The notes: generated by a model from the sequence alone, not told the origin. DNA of 64,000 nucleotides from Cohnella silvisoli (GCF_021190915.1 NZ_JAIOAP010000008.1:124001-188000), one strand, 5' to 3'. Shown: positions 46,053 to 56,416, numbered from the stretch's first letter. A program made the numbers and translations.

Positions 46053-47732
46053 GTGTCAAAGAAGAACAGCCAAGACAAATTACTGATTTTCGCGCTCGGT
46101 GGCGTTGGCGAAATCGGCAAAAACATGTATTGCATCCAGTATGGCAACGACATCGTGGTCGTAGACGCTGGATTGAAATTCCCGGAAGAAGAGATGCTCG
46201 GAATCGACGTCGTTATCCCGGATATCAGCTACTTGTTGGAAAATCGCGATAAGGTAAGGGCTATCCTAATAACCCATGGACACGAAGACCATATCGGCGG
46301 ACTTCCTTACGTACTGAAGCAGCTTAATGTTCCGATCTACGGAACAAAGCTGACATTAGGCTTGGTAGAAAACAAGCTGAAGGAAGCCGGCTTGCTCGGG
46401 GATACGAAACGTCATTTGATCAACGAATCTTCGGAACTGACGCTAGGTACGATTAATGCTAGCTTTTTCCGAACGAATCACAGTATTCCGGATTCCGTCG
46501 GCGTGTGCTTGGAAACACCGGAAGGACTGGTCGTCCATACGGGCGACTTCAAGTTTGACCATACGCCGGTCAACGACCAATTCGCTGACCTGCAGAAGAT
46601 GGCTGCTATCGGCAGCCGCGGCGTGTTGGCTTTGCTGTCGGACAGCACCAACGCGGAACGCCCCGGCTATACGCCATCCGAAAGCAATATCGGCAAGGAA
46701 TTCGAATCGTTATTCCGCAGCGCGAAGCAACGCGTAGTCGTCGCAACGTTCGCATCCAACGTACATCGGATTCAACAAGTGATCAATGCTGCCGCTGAAA
46801 CCCGCCGTAAGATGACGGTTATCGGCAGAAGTATGGTTAACGTCGTAAGCATCGCTTCCGAACTAGGCTACTTGACGATACCGGAAGGCATGTTGATCGA
46901 GCCGGAGGAAGTGAACAAGCTTCCTGCGGACCGCGTTGTTATCCTGTCGACGGGAAGCCAAGGGGAGCCGATGTCGGCATTAACCCGGATGGCCCGTTCC
47001 ACTCATCGGAAAGTCGATATTTTACCGGGAGATACGGTTATTATTGCGGCAACTCCGATTCCGGGTAATGAACGTTACGTTGGACGAACCGTTGACGAGT
47101 TAATGCGTCTAGGCGCAAGCGTCATCTATGGTCCAGGGTCCGTCTCTGGCGTGCACGTATCCGGACACGGGAGCCAAGAAGAACTTAAGCTCATGCTTAA
47201 CCTGATGCGCCCGCAATATTTTATACCGATACACGGTGAATACCGGATGCTTCGCCATCACGGGCTGCTAGGCGAAGCTGTAGGCATTCCGAAGGAAAAC
47301 ATATTCCTGTTAGACAACGGGGATACGGTTGAACTTCAGAATGGTACGGCACGCAAAGCAGGAAAGATTCCTGCCGGCAACGTATTGATTGATGGTCTGG
47401 GCGTAGGCGATGTGGGCAATATCGTTCTTCGTGATCGCAAGCTTTTGTCACAGGACGGTATTCTGGTTGTCGTTGTTACGCTTAGCAAACAAGACGGCAC
47501 GATTATGTCGGGACCGGATATTATCTCCCGCGGTTTCGTATACGTACGGGAATCCGAAGGATTACTCGAAGAAGCGAATCGCATCGTAACGAGCACCTTG
47601 CACAAACTTATGAACGAGAACGTTAACGAATGGGCGTCGCTGAAGACGAATGTCAAAGACGCGCTCGGCCGTTTCTTGTACGAACAGACGAGAAGAAGAC
47701 CGATGATCCTGCCGATCATCATGGAAGTGTAG
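46053..47732 (+). CDS. rnjB: Ribonuclease J (position of rnjB)
   Basis: RNase J is a beta-CASP metallo-beta-lactamase ribonuclease with endo- and 5'-3' exonuclease action on mRNA and rRNA. In the 559-residue protein the metal site HGHEDH is at 75-80; SDSTNAERPGYTPSE, STGSQGEPMSALTRMA, HVSGHGSQEELKLML and PIHGEYRMLRHH are the later motifs. GTG start, 6 bases after GGAGGT. The dapA-rnj-tepA order matches rnjB of B. subtilis. Sequence alone cannot fully separate J1 from J2. Confidence 0.92.
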   Translation: MSKKNSQDKLLIFALGGVGEIGKNMYCIQYGNDIVVVDAGLKFPEEEMLGIDVVIPDISYLLENRDKVRAILITHGHEDHIGGLPYVLKQLNVPIYGTKLTLGLVENKLKEAGLLGDTKRHLINESSELTLGTINASFFRTNHSIPDSVGVCLETPEGLVVHTGDFKFDHTPVNDQFADLQKMAAIGSRGVLALLSDSTNAERPGYTPSESNIGKEFESLFRSAKQRVVVATFASNVHRIQQVINAAAETRRKMTVIGRSMVNVVSIASELGYLTIPEGMLIEPEEVNKLPADRVVILSTGSQGEPMSALTRMARSTHRKVDILPGDTVIIAATPIPGNERYVGRTVDELMRLGASVIYGPGSVSGVHVSGHGSQEELKLMLNLMRPQYFIPIHGEYRMLRHHGLLGEAVGIPKENIFLLDNGDTVELQNGTARKAGKIPAGNVLIDGLGVGDVGNIVLRDRKLLSQDGILVVVVTLSKQDGTIMSGPDIISRGFVYVRESEGLLEEANRIVTSTLHKLMNENVNEWASLKTNVKDALGRFLYEQTRRRPMILPIIMEV

Positions 47733-47752
47733 AACAATTAACCCACACTCAT

Positions 47753-47799
47753 CTAAAACCGTTTTCCACCGCTTAGGCGGCAGGGAAACGGTTTTTGTT
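47753..47799 (+). terminator. Hairpin terminator after RNase J
   Basis: AAAACCGTTTTCC (from 47755) pairs with GGGAAACGGTTTTT (to about 47795) with one bulged T and an inner CCGC/GCGG helix, ending in TTTTTGTTT. Confidence 0.85.
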
Positions 47800-47888
47800 T
47801 GCGTTCGCGCAACCTCCAACGGGATAAAGCGCAGTGTAAAGCCCATACTATGTCAAACCGTGCAAACAAACTGATAGGGGGGCTCTTG

Positions 47889-48638
47889 ATGAGCGATAAA
47901 GCGATACCGGGTGAAACGGCGGAGCAGCCCGCTTCGCCCGAAGAAGGACGGAAGGCGGCTGCCGTAACGGAAACGATCGTACAATTAGGGCAAACCTCGG
48001 TCCCTGCGAGCGAGAGCAACATATTTTGTTTGACGATTATCGGCCAAATCGAAGGCCATCTCATGCTCCCTCCGCAAAATAAAACGACCAAATACGAGCA
48101 TGTCATCCCTCAGCTTGTCGCGGCCGAGCAGAGCCCAAAAGTGGAGGGGCTTCTCATCGTTCTCAATACCGTAGGAGGAGATGTGGAAGCGGGGCTTGCG
48201 ATCGCGGAGATGATTGCTTCTCTTAGCAAGCCAACGGTAACCGTCGTGCTTGGAGGAGGGCACTCCATTGGCGTTCCGATCGCGGTTTCGGCGAATTATA
48301 CGCTTATAGCCGAGACGGCTACGATGACCATTCATCCCATAAGGATGAACGGACTCGTCATCGGGGTTCCCCAAACGTTCGAGTATTTGGAGAAAATGCA
48401 GGAACGGGTTACCCGGTTCGTTACTCGACATTCCCGGATTACCGACGAGACTTTTAAGGAGCTTATGTTCAAAACGGGAGAACTGACAAGAGACATCGGA
48501 ACGACTGTAATCGGCGGAGATGCGGTAAAGCATGGTTTAATCGATGCGGTTGGCGGACTTGGTGAAGCGTTGCGGGAATTGAACCAACGAATAAGCGAAC
48601 GTAAATCAAGAGTCGAGGAAGGGGTGTTGTCGGGATGA
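47889..48638 (+). CDS. tepA: ClpP-fold serine protease TepA
   Basis: TepA is a ClpP/SppA-class protease reported to act in degradation of SASP during B. subtilis spore outgrowth and earlier linked to translocation. The 249-residue protein has [20 protein letters not shown] and [13 protein letters not shown], with S126 the likely nucleophile, then [13 protein letters not shown] 47889 is 6 bases after AGGGGGG; an in-frame ATG at 47850 has no SD. It overlaps the next gene by 4 bases (ATGA). Confidence 0.93.
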   Translation: MSDKAIPGETAEQPASPEEGRKAAAVTETIVQLGQTSVPASESNIFCLTIIGQIEGHLMLPPQNKTTKYEHVIPQLVAAEQSPKVEGLLIVLNTVGGDVEAGLAIAEMIASLSKPTVTVVLGGGHSIGVPIAVSANYTLIAETATMTIHPIRMNGLVIGVPQTFEYLEKMQERVTRFVTRHSRITDETFKELMFKTGELTRDIGTTVIGGDAVKHGLIDAVGGLGEALRELNQRISERKSRVEEGVLSG

Positions 48639-48895
48639 CCTTATACACGGCTATGCCCTTGGAACTTGTGCTCGACGGCATTCAGAACGAGCCGGGACCT
48701 TTTGTCGAGGTAACGATACAAGGTGTAACTATGCAGCTTCAACCAGTCGCCCCCGGAATCGGACGCATCGTTCGTCTTCTCGCCGCTCCCTTGAGTTGTT
48801 ATTTGCTTCCCGAGTACTTACCCGGTCGAACGATCTGTTTTCATCCTACTTCGGAACTACCCCTAATGCCTGAGCGCTCCGACTTTACAATGTAA
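48635..48895 (+). CDS. ylzJ: YlzJ-like small protein
   Basis: The 86-residue product starts [16 protein letters not shown] and contains [20 protein letters not shown], matching the small YlzJ family encoded between tepA and spoIIIE in B. subtilis. No function is known. It is translationally coupled to tepA through an ATGA overlap. Confidence 0.85.
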   Translation: MTLYTAMPLELVLDGIQNEPGPFVEVTIQGVTMQLQPVAPGIGRIVRLLAAPLSCYLLPEYLPGRTICFHPTSELPLMPERSDFTM

Positions 48896-48906
48896 GACGG
48901 GTTATT

Positions 48907-48936
48907 CTGCCAACCTCCCGCCAACTGTGATATAAT
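48907..48936 (+). promoter_or_regulatory. Extended -10 promoter of spoIIIE
   Basis: TATAAT (48931-48936) is preceded by TGA (TG one base upstream), an extended -10, with a weak -35 CTGCCA (48907-48912) at 18 bases. The start site near 48943 excludes the in-frame ATG at 48935 and supports the ATG at 48959. Confidence 0.65.
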
Positions 48937-48958
48937 GTTGAACCGGGAGGTGGCAAAT

Positions 48959-51592
48959 ATGGCCAAGCGTAAAAAGAAACGAGCCTCGTTCGGAGCTAAC
49001 TTGAAATATGAGGTTTACGGAATTCTGCTCATCACGATTTCCGTCATCGCCATCTCCGGAGAAGCTGCCGTAGGGCGGTCACTTTCCAAATTGTTCGGAT
49101 TCCTATTCGGCATCCATTATTATTTAATTGCATTAGCCGGCATCTGGGTTGGTTTATATGTGATGATTAGGAGAACTTGGCCGCGGGGTTGGACATCCAG
49201 ACGCTCGGGATTCGTGCTCGTTTCCTTAGGCGTTGCATTATGGAGCGCAATGGCGGCCATTGACAATAGCCTCGGATTTATCGATTCCGTATCTCCTTCG
49301 AGCATCTTAAACCAAACGATGAACCAGCTTAAAGAGCAGCTCTGGAAAGTACCGCCCGCGCAGGATGTCCCGATTACCGAGAAAGATATCGGCGGAGGAA
49401 TGGTCGGTGCCCTTCAATATTCCGTGCTTTACTGGCTCTTTGGTTATTACGGCGCTAAATTCGTTCTTATCATTGAATTTGCCATCGCTTTGTTGCTTAT
49501 TACCAACCGGTCTTACGTGGAAATGGGACGTTCCGTACGGTTGTTCTTGCTAAGGGTAATGCCTTTGCTTGCAGCGCGTCTGTCTTCGGGACGAAAATTG
49601 CTTACTGCGAAAGCGATTCCGGTCAAAGGCTCCGGCAAAGCGAATAAAGCAGCCGCTCAAACGGTTATTCCGGCTATTCCAGCCATTCCCGACGATGATG
49701 GGGTGGACGAGCCGTTGCTCAATCCGCGGCAAAGAAAAACGCCGTTGTTTTTCCAACTGTTCCATGGCAAACCGGAACGGGAAACGAACGCTTCCCATGA
49801 GGACAACTGGGACGACGAACAACCGATTATGTATGCGGGCAAACAAGCAACAGTACCTGATCCATCGTTCGATCGCGAGACATTAGCGCGGTCTCCGGTT
49901 GAAGCCGCAGTGGTGGAAGCGGAGATTGAGCAGCCGATAACGCCGAGATTTACGGATTTCACGGCGCAAGGTTATCCCGATGAGGATTGGGATGAGGATG
50001 CCATCGTCGAACAGCAGGTTATGCCGTTATCCATTGAATCCAATCGAGAGTCCGGATTAGATGCGGATTTCGACGATGAGGATTTGGATTTGGAATCCGA
50101 TCAAGATCCGATTCCGGAGACGGCCGCAGCGATTAAGCCGAAACCGGTTCGCAAAGTGCCTAAGCCTTATCGTCTTCCGGGCATGAACTTACTCGAGAAG
50201 CTGACGGGAGGCAACAAGGCCGGCAATGCCGCAGACTACATGAGCACGGCTCGAAAGTTAGAGGCGACGCTCGAGAGCTTCGGCGTAAGGGCCAAAGTGT
50301 TAGACGTAGCCCGGGGACCGGCCGTTACTAGGTACGAGCTGCAGCCGGACGTAGGGGTTAAAGTAAGTCGGATCGTTAGTCTAACCGACGACATTGCGCT
50401 TGCGCTCGCTGCCAAAGACATCCGGATGGAAGCGCCTATTCCGGGTAAAGCCGCTATCGGCATTGAAGTGCCGAACAATGAAGTAAGCGTCGTTACGCTC
50501 CGGGAAGTGTTGGAGACTCAACCTTTCCAAGAATCGCAAGCGAAGCTGACCATCGCTTTCGGCCGCGATATATCGGGGCAGCCGATCGTAGGCAACTTGG
50601 CTAGAATGCCTCATTTGCTCGTTGCCGGAGCGACAGGTTCGGGTAAATCCGTCTGTATTAACGGAATTATTACGAGTTTGCTTTATAAAGCGAAACCGGA
50701 AGAAGTCAAATTTCTGATGATCGATCCGAAAATGGTCGAGCTTAACGTGTATAACGGAATTCCTCATCTGCTCGCGCCCGTAGTGACCGATCCGAGAAGA
50801 GCTTCGCTTGCCCTTAAGAAAATCGTCGTCGAAATGGAGAAAAGGTACGAGAAATTTTCGAAATCGGCAACGCGGAATATTGAAGGCTACAATGCTTTAA
50901 TGCTAAGCGGCGATAATCCCGACGCCGTTCTGCCTTATATCGTCGTCATCGTGGACGAGCTTGCGGATCTGATGATGGTTGCCGCCGGCGATGTCGAGGA
51001 CGCGATTTGCCGTCTTGCCCAGATGGCGCGTGCTTCGGGCATTCATTTGATCATTGCAACGCAAAGACCGTCCGTTGACGTTATTACCGGCGTAATTAAA
51101 GCCAACATCCCTAGCCGAATCGCGTTCGGCGTCTCTTCCCAAGTCGACTCTAGAACGATTCTGGACATGGTAGGAGCAGAGAAACTTCTAGGTCGGGGGG
51201 ATATGCTCTTCCTGCCGATGGGAGCTTCTAAACCAATCCGAGTCCAGGGCGCATTCCTATCCGACGGGGAAGTGGAGTCGGTTGTCGCTTATTGCAGAGG
51301 ACAAGCCGAAGCGGAATACATCGATGACCTGGTTCCTGAAATCGACGATTCGGCAAACGATACTTCCGACGAGAAGTTGGACGAGCTGTTCGATCAAGCC
51401 GTACATATCGTGCTTGAAGCTAAACAAGCTTCCGTATCGCTCCTTCAGAGGCGCATGCGTATAGGCTACACCCGTGCCGCAAGACTAATCGACTCGATGG
51501 AGGCCAAAGGTGTTGTCGGTCCGTATGAGGGCAGCAAGCCCCGCGAAGTGCTCATGACGATGGAACAGTACCAGCAAAGAATTCCTTCTTAA
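48959..51592 (+). CDS. spoIIIE: DNA translocase SpoIIIE/FtsK
   Basis: SpoIIIE pumps chromosomal DNA across septa, most importantly into the forespore. The 877-residue protein has four or so N-terminal membrane helices (about 25-180), a long acidic linker (~230-400), then the alpha/beta motor with Walker A GATGSGKS at 557-564, Walker [16 protein letters not shown], and [20 protein letters not shown], and a C-terminal gamma winged helix ([20 protein letters not shown]) that reads oriented DNA sequences. SD GGGAGGTGG. Confidence 0.97.
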   Translation: MAKRKKKRASFGANLKYEVYGILLITISVIAISGEAAVGRSLSKLFGFLFGIHYYLIALAGIWVGLYVMIRRTWPRGWTSRRSGFVLVSLGVALWSAMAAIDNSLGFIDSVSPSSILNQTMNQLKEQLWKVPPAQDVPITEKDIGGGMVGALQYSVLYWLFGYYGAKFVLIIEFAIALLLITNRSYVEMGRSVRLFLLRVMPLLAARLSSGRKLLTAKAIPVKGSGKANKAAAQTVIPAIPAIPDDDGVDEPLLNPRQRKTPLFFQLFHGKPERETNASHEDNWDDEQPIMYAGKQATVPDPSFDRETLARSPVEAAVVEAEIEQPITPRFTDFTAQGYPDEDWDEDAIVEQQVMPLSIESNRESGLDADFDDEDLDLESDQDPIPETAAAIKPKPVRKVPKPYRLPGMNLLEKLTGGNKAGNAADYMSTARKLEATLESFGVRAKVLDVARGPAVTRYELQPDVGVKVSRIVSLTDDIALALAAKDIRMEAPIPGKAAIGIEVPNNEVSVVTLREVLETQPFQESQAKLTIAFGRDISGQPIVGNLARMPHLLVAGATGSGKSVCINGIITSLLYKAKPEEVKFLMIDPKMVELNVYNGIPHLLAPVVTDPRRASLALKKIVVEMEKRYEKFSKSATRNIEGYNALMLSGDNPDAVLPYIVVIVDELADLMMVAAGDVEDAICRLAQMARASGIHLIIATQRPSVDVITGVIKANIPSRIAFGVSSQVDSRTILDMVGAEKLLGRGDMLFLPMGASKPIRVQGAFLSDGEVESVVAYCRGQAEAEYIDDLVPEIDDSANDTSDEKLDELFDQAVHIVLEAKQASVSLLQRRMRIGYTRAARLIDSMEAKGVVGPYEGSKPREVLMTMEQYQQRIPS

Positions 51593-51596
51593 AAGA

Positions 51597-51634
51597 TTGC
51601 CCGTAAACCCGAAATGGGTGCACGGGCTTTTTTG
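51597..51634 (+). terminator. Hairpin terminator after spoIIIE
   Basis: GCCCGT (51599-51604) with ACGGGC (51622-51627) and an inner ACCC/GGGT helix capped by GAAA, followed by TTTTTTT. Confidence 0.85.
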
Positions 51635-51721
51635 CGCATAAAAAATGGTATAAGAGGCTTTCACCTTTCTAATACTAACGGTCGAAGATACTACATGAAA
51701 TAAGGAAAGGCGTGACCTCGA

Positions 51722-52501
51722 GTGAGTTATCGTCTCGTGATTTTGACAGTATGCGTCGTATTTGGATTGCTTGGGCTGTATACGTTGCAGCACACGACCC
51801 AAAGCCGCGAAACGTTTAGCAGCGCTACCCTCAAGATGGGCTCATCGGGCAAGGACGTGTACGAGCTCCAAGGCCGACTGAAAGCGCTTGGGTATTTCAA
51901 CGGCAAAGTAGATGGCAATTTCGGGGACAGCACGAAAAACGCCGTCACCTGGTTTCAATGGAAATTCGGAATGAAGTCGGATGGCATTGTGGGCGGCAAG
52001 ACAAAGCTGAAGCTGTGGAATGCGACGAAAGATTGGAAGCCGACGGCGGAAGATTTGCCTCCAACGACTGGCGGCAACAATAATACGGGGGAAGGCACCT
52101 CGTCCGGCGGAACCGACAAGCTGCCCGCTTCGAACAATCTTGGGTTCACGGAGAAGGATTTGAAGTTCATGGCTAACGCCGTATACGGGGAATCGCGGGG
52201 AGAGCCGTACGAAGGACAGGTCGCGGTCGCTGCGGTCATTATTAACCGGGTGAAATCGCCGGAATTCCCGAATACGGCTACGGGCGTTATTTTCCAACCA
52301 GGTGCTTTCACTGCGGTTGCCGACGGGCAAATTTATTTGACGCCGAACGATAAAGCGATTAAAGCGGTCAAAGACGCCATGAGCGGCTGGGACCCAAGCG
52401 ATGGCTGCCTCTATTACTTTAATCCGGACACGGCTACGTCCAAATGGATTTGGACCCGCCCGCAGTACAAAACGATCGGTAAACATATCTTTTGCAGGTA
52501 G
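51722..52501 (+). CDS. SleB-type cell wall hydrolase (spore cortex-lytic family)
   Basis: The 259-residue product has an N-terminal hydrophobic signal or anchor (VILTVCVVFGLLGLYTLQ), a peptidoglycan-binding type-1 domain (about 37-95, MGSSGKDVYELQGRLKALGY), a Thr/Gly linker, and a Hydrolase_2 (SleB/CwlJ) domain (~145-259) with MANAVYGESRGEPYEGQVAV, where the glutamate in YGESRGE is the catalytic candidate. It resembles SleB in order but is not beside ypeB. A role in cortex or cell-wall lysis is likely; exact timing is unknown. GTG start behind AAGGAAAGG. Confidence 0.88.
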   Translation: MSYRLVILTVCVVFGLLGLYTLQHTTQSRETFSSATLKMGSSGKDVYELQGRLKALGYFNGKVDGNFGDSTKNAVTWFQWKFGMKSDGIVGGKTKLKLWNATKDWKPTAEDLPPTTGGNNNTGEGTSSGGTDKLPASNNLGFTEKDLKFMANAVYGESRGEPYEGQVAVAAVIINRVKSPEFPNTATGVIFQPGAFTAVADGQIYLTPNDKAIKAVKDAMSGWDPSDGCLYYFNPDTATSKWIWTRPQYKTIGKHIFCR

Positions 52502-52559
52502 CCTCATTAGAGTCAAAGTCTGGTTCACGCTTAGCAGTCAAGCCTTTAATTTCCAACAT

Positions 52560-52589
52560 TTGCTTCCTGCTCGTCCAATCGGTTAGAAT
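52560..52589 (+). promoter_or_regulatory. Sigma-A promoter of ymfF-ymfH-ymfI
   Basis: TTGCTT (52560-52565) and TAGAAT (52584-52589) with 18-base spacing in the 131-base gap after the SleB-type gene; start near 52596. Confidence 0.5.
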
Positions 52590-52632
52590 GGTGCTGTTCA
52601 AGAAGCGATTTTAGTCAAAGGGGCTTGAGATC

Positions 52633-53913
52633 ATGTCGGAACAGTTCCAGAGAGGTGTATGGGGACGGCTGCACCTGCACGTATTGCCGACCAAGAGGTT
52701 CAAGACGTTCGCCTTGTCTTTATTTGCAGGTGTTCCACTATCCGAAAACGGGGTAACGCCAATCGCGCTTACCCCGTTCGTGCTGCGCCGGGGAACGAAA
52801 TCCTATCCCGAAACGCTATCGTTCAGGGAGCGGTTAGATGATTTGTACGGCGCCGGATTCGGCTTCGATTTGTACAAACGGGGCGACCATCAGGTCGTCC
52901 AATTCCGGCTGGATATCATTAATGACCGGTTTGTATCCGTCACGGATTCGTTACTTGGAGAAGCGTTGTCTTTCCTTGGGGAGGTTCTGACGAGCCCGGC
53001 CTTGGAAAACGATAAATTCCGCAGCAAATACGTGGAAGCGGAGAAAAAGACGGTAGCGAAACGCATCGATGCGATCATCAACGACAAAATCCGTTATGCG
53101 TCGGAACGGTGCGTCGAAGAGATGTGCAAGGATGAGCCTTATCGCTTGCCCGCTCTGGGGCGCAAGGATGAGCTCGCCGCTCTGAATGCGGAATCGCTTT
53201 ACCAAGCTTATCGGAAATGGCTCCAGGAAGCTTCTTTCGATCTCTATGTAGCGGGCGATACGACGTTGGAAGAAGTGCAAGCTTTCGTCGAGAAGTCGTT
53301 CTTGCTTCCGGAAGGTCAACCTTCAAGTTACTCCGCTCCTAAACTAAGAGCAGCAAGACCTGAAGTGCAGACCATTACGGAGCGGTTAGACGTTGGCCAA
53401 GGGAAGCTCAATATGGGACTTAGGGTTGGCGCAACCTATGGAAGCGAGCAATATGCGGCGCTGCTCGTATATAACGGTTTGTTAGGCGGATTTCCTCATT
53501 CCAAGCTCTTTGTGAACGTTAGGGAAAAGGCAAGCTTGGCTTATTACGCTTCTTCCAGGCTGGATGGGCATAAAGGAATTTTAACGCTTCAGTCCGGCAT
53601 CGAGGTCGTTAATTACGAGCGTGCCGTTAAAATTATCCGCGAGCAGATCGAGGCAATGAAAGCCGGGGATTTCGCCGAAGAGGATTTGCGGCGAACGCAA
53701 GCGATGATCGTGAATCAGCTGCGAGAGCTGCAAGACTCGGCTTTCGAAAGAATTTCTTTCGATTTCAGCAACGTCCTGTCTGGCGTTGAGCGCTCCGGGG
53801 AAAGCTTTATTGCCGAAATTCAGGGAGTAACGCCGGAAATGGTGAAAGCAGTTGCCCAAGATGTTAATTTAGATACGATTTACTTCTTGCGTGACCGGAA
53901 GGAGGAAGGCTGA
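52633..53913 (+). CDS. ymfF: M16-family protein YmfF, non-catalytic partner
   Basis: YmfF and YmfH are paired M16 peptidase-like proteins. This 426-residue protein has the M16 fold, but the region where HxxEH should stand reads TPFVLRRGTKSYPETLSFRE, with no histidine pair. The C-terminal half keeps GGFPHSKLFVNVREKASLAY, a substrate-cavity motif. It probably forms a heterodimer with the active YmfH encoded next to it (2-base gap). Its natural substrate is not known. Confidence 0.9.
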   Translation: MSEQFQRGVWGRLHLHVLPTKRFKTFALSLFAGVPLSENGVTPIALTPFVLRRGTKSYPETLSFRERLDDLYGAGFGFDLYKRGDHQVVQFRLDIINDRFVSVTDSLLGEALSFLGEVLTSPALENDKFRSKYVEAEKKTVAKRIDAIINDKIRYASERCVEEMCKDEPYRLPALGRKDELAALNAESLYQAYRKWLQEASFDLYVAGDTTLEEVQAFVEKSFLLPEGQPSSYSAPKLRAARPEVQTITERLDVGQGKLNMGLRVGATYGSEQYAALLVYNGLLGGFPHSKLFVNVREKASLAYYASSRLDGHKGILTLQSGIEVVNYERAVKIIREQIEAMKAGDFAEEDLRRTQAMIVNQLRELQDSAFERISFDFSNVLSGVERSGESFIAEIQGVTPEMVKAVAQDVNLDTIYFLRDRKEEG

Positions 53914-53915
53914 CG

Positions 53916-55196
53916 ATGGCATCTACACCTTACCCTAAGCTCCAAGAGACGCTTTGGCACGAGAAGCTAGAGAACGGTTTAGAGGTATTCATTCTCCCCA
54001 AACCCGGTTTCACCAAAACTTATGCGACGTTCACGACGCGTTACGGTTCGATTGACAACCACTTCATTCCTCCCGGCGGCAACGAGATCAAAGTTCCGGA
54101 CGGCATCGCGCATTTTCTGGAGCACAAAATGTTCGAGGAGCCCGAGGGGGATATTTTCTCCCAATTCGCCTCCCAGGGCGCTTCCGCGAATGCTTATACG
54201 AGCTTCGATAGAACCGTTTATTTGTTCACGGCTACCCACGAGGTTGAGGCGAATCTGGATACTTTGCTCCATTTCGTGCAAAATCCTTATTTCACGGACG
54301 AGAACGTGGATAAGGAGAAGGGCATCATCGTGCAAGAAATCGATATGTACCGCGACAATCCGGATTGGCGCGTCTATTTCGGATTAATCGAGGCGTTGTA
54401 CCAGAAGCATCCGGTGCATATCGATATCGCGGGTACCGCCGACTCCGTGCGATCCATTACTAAAGAAATGCTTTACGATTGCTACAGAACATTTTACCAT
54501 CCTTCGAATATGACCTTGTTCGTCGTCGGGGGCGTTGATCCTCAGGAAACGATGGAGCGGGTTAAACGGGATCAAGCGAGTAAATCGTTCCCGCCCGGAG
54601 GGGAAATCAAACGTTTATTCGAAAATGAACCCATACAGGTTAAGGAACCGAAAAGAGAGCTGCAACTTCCCGTTTCTTTGCCGAAATGTTTGTTCGGGTT
54701 CAAGGAGGAGCCGGGCGAGGCTAAGGACGCGGTTCGCCGCGAGCTGGCCAGCAAGCTTATGCTGGAGGCGCTGTTAGGAGCAAGCTCGACGCTGTACCAG
54801 CAACTGTACGATGACAACCTGATCTCCGATGGGTTCGGTCACGAATACAATACCGGCCCGGGTTATTCGTTCTCCATGATTGGCGGAGAGACGAGGGATC
54901 CCGATGAACTGGTCGCCAAAGTTAGCGAGGCGTTGTATGCAGCGGCGAAGAACGGGATTTCCAGCGATATTTTCGAGCGGACGCGCCGCAAGAAAATCGG
55001 GGCTTTTCTCCGCATGATGAACAGCCCTGAATCGATCGCGAGTGAATTTACCCGTTTTCGCCACAAAGGCGGAGACCTGTTCGAACTCGTGGAAATGTAC
55101 GAGAGTTTGACGCTCGATGAGATCAATCAACGGATCAAGGAGCATGCCAACCCGGAGCGGCGGGCGGTTTCCATCGTGCGAAGCGGTTCGGCATGA
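53916..55196 (+). CDS. ymfH: M16-family zinc protease YmfH, catalytic partner
   Basis: The 426-residue protein has the intact inverted zinc motif HFLEH (H66, E69, H70) in PDGIAHFLEHKMFEEPEG, and QEIDMYRDNPDW with the distal ligand region. YETLY-like C-terminal features (DDNLISDGFGHEYNTGPGYS) complete the fold. It follows ymfF by 2 bases and overlaps ymfI by 4 bases, so the three proteins are made together. The pair resembles other active/inactive M16 pairs that process small peptides. Confidence 0.93.
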   Translation: MASTPYPKLQETLWHEKLENGLEVFILPKPGFTKTYATFTTRYGSIDNHFIPPGGNEIKVPDGIAHFLEHKMFEEPEGDIFSQFASQGASANAYTSFDRTVYLFTATHEVEANLDTLLHFVQNPYFTDENVDKEKGIIVQEIDMYRDNPDWRVYFGLIEALYQKHPVHIDIAGTADSVRSITKEMLYDCYRTFYHPSNMTLFVVGGVDPQETMERVKRDQASKSFPPGGEIKRLFENEPIQVKEPKRELQLPVSLPKCLFGFKEEPGEAKDAVRRELASKLMLEALLGASSTLYQQLYDDNLISDGFGHEYNTGPGYSFSMIGGETRDPDELVAKVSEALYAAAKNGISSDIFERTRRKKIGAFLRMMNSPESIASEFTRFRHKGGDLFELVEMYESLTLDEINQRIKEHANPERRAVSIVRSGSA

Positions 55197-55927
55197 AGCG
55201 CGTCGCGCTTGTGACGGGCGGTTCTCGCGGAATCGGAGCCGCGGTAGCCCGGCAATTGGCATCGGACGGCGCCGATGTCGCTATCCAGTATTACTCCGCC
55301 GAGGATGCGGCGGAAGCCGTTGCGAGCGAATGCAGGAGCTTCGGGGTCAGAGCGATTACGGTGCGGACGGATCTTCGCTCCAAGTCATCCGGCTTAAACC
55401 TGAAGCTCCAGTTAGAACAACTCGAATGGTTTCCGAACATTGTTGTCCATTGCGCGGGTATTACGCATTACGGCTTGCTTGAGGATACGGAAGAGCAAAT
55501 CTGGGATGACCTGATGAACGTAAATCTTAAAGGCGCTTATTATTTAACCCAATGGTTCGCCCCCTCTATGAGATGGCAAAGGTGGGGGCGTTTCGTTCAC
55601 ATTAGCAGCGTATGGGGGGTGACCGGGTCATCCGGGGAAGCCGCGTACGCCGCTTCCAAAGGAGGTCTCAACGCTTTCGCCAAATCGATGGCTAAGGAAT
55701 TGGCTTCCTCGGGCATAACGGTTAACGCGGTAGCTCCGGGAGCGATAGATACCGATATGCTCGCATCACTTGGAGCTGAGGAGCGAGAAGCGTTGCTCAA
55801 GGAAATTCCAGCAGGCAGATTAGGACAAGCGGAGGAAGTCGCCGGGTTGGTTCGTTTTCTCGTGTCGGACGGCGGCAGTTACATGACGGGACAAATTATC
55901 GGATTAAACGGCGGTTGGCATATGTAA
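55193..55927 (+). CDS. ymfI: SDR-family oxidoreductase YmfI (FabG-like)
   Basis: The 244-residue protein is a classical short-chain dehydrogenase: cofactor motif TGGSRGIGAAVARQL, HCAGITHYG (NNAG equivalent with N replaced), catalytic Y152-x3-K156 in YAASKGG, and VAPGAIDTDML. It resembles 3-oxoacyl-ACP reductase FabG, but the usual fabG is expected elsewhere in a fatty-acid cluster; the substrate here is unknown. ATGA overlap with ymfH. Confidence 0.92.
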   Translation: MKRVALVTGGSRGIGAAVARQLASDGADVAIQYYSAEDAAEAVASECRSFGVRAITVRTDLRSKSSGLNLKLQLEQLEWFPNIVVHCAGITHYGLLEDTEEQIWDDLMNVNLKGAYYLTQWFAPSMRWQRWGRFVHISSVWGVTGSSGEAAYAASKGGLNAFAKSMAKELASSGITVNAVAPGAIDTDMLASLGAEEREALLKEIPAGRLGQAEEVAGLVRFLVSDGGSYMTGQIIGLNGGWHM

Positions 55928-56021
55928 TGGCTTTGATAACGATCGGCTCGTATACATACGGACTTTTACGGACATATTAGCGTTGAGCTTTTATCCCCAA
56001 CCATCGTTAGGAGGCTGCTCA

Positions 56022-56276
56022 ATGTCAACCGTTCTTAGCAATTACGATACTTGGAAGAAGTTTTTAGGCGATCGCGTAGAGGCGGCCAAAAAACTAGGCA
56101 TCAATGAAGAAGCCATCTCGAAGCTCGCATACGAAATCGGTGAATTTCTGGATCAGAAGGTCGATCCGAAAAACGACGAAGAACGTGTGCTCAAGGAATT
56201 ATGGGATGTGGGCGATGAGTCCGAACGCAAGACAATGGCGCGCCTGATGGTTAAATTGGCGGGTAACGAAACCTAA
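56022..56276 (+). CDS. ymfJ: DUF3243 family protein YmfJ
   Basis: The 84-residue acidic protein (VLSNYDTWKKFLGDRVEAAK, LAYEIGEFLDQKVDPKN, ELWDVGDESERKTMARLMV) is the DUF3243 family found at this locus in B. subtilis. No function is established. ATG is 7 bases after AGGAGG. A terminator follows. Confidence 0.88.
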   Translation: MSTVLSNYDTWKKFLGDRVEAAKKLGINEEAISKLAYEIGEFLDQKVDPKNDEERVLKELWDVGDESERKTMARLMVKLAGNET

Positions 56277-56287
56277 TAACCCGCAAC

Positions 56288-56318
56288 AAAGGAAGCCTCC
56301 GCAGGGAGGCTTTCTGTT
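56288..56318 (+). terminator. Hairpin terminator after ymfJ
   Basis: AAGCCTCC (56293-56300), loop GCAG, GGAGGCTT (56305-56312), followed by TCTGTT; the T-tract is short. Confidence 0.7.
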
Positions 56319-56387
56319 CAACTATTGTAAACCGTTTACGTTCCCGGATTAATTTGTAGGCCTTTCGAAGTAATAATCGCTTTTATT

Positions 56388-56416
56388 TTGCAGGATAATG
56401 ACGAGCGTTGTAGAAT
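56388..56416 (+). promoter_or_regulatory. Sigma-A promoter of ymfK-rodZ
   Basis: TTGCAG (56388-56393) and TAGAAT (56411-56416), 17-base spacing, in the 238-base gap between ymfJ and ymfK. The ~90-base leader holds a small ACCCG/CGGGT hairpin (near 56449-56467). Confidence 0.55.

Noticed and set aside
55933..55961. TTGATA and CATACG as a promoter before ymfJ
   Set aside because: The -35 is fair but the -10 at 17-base spacing is poor; ymfJ could be read from ymfI transcription.
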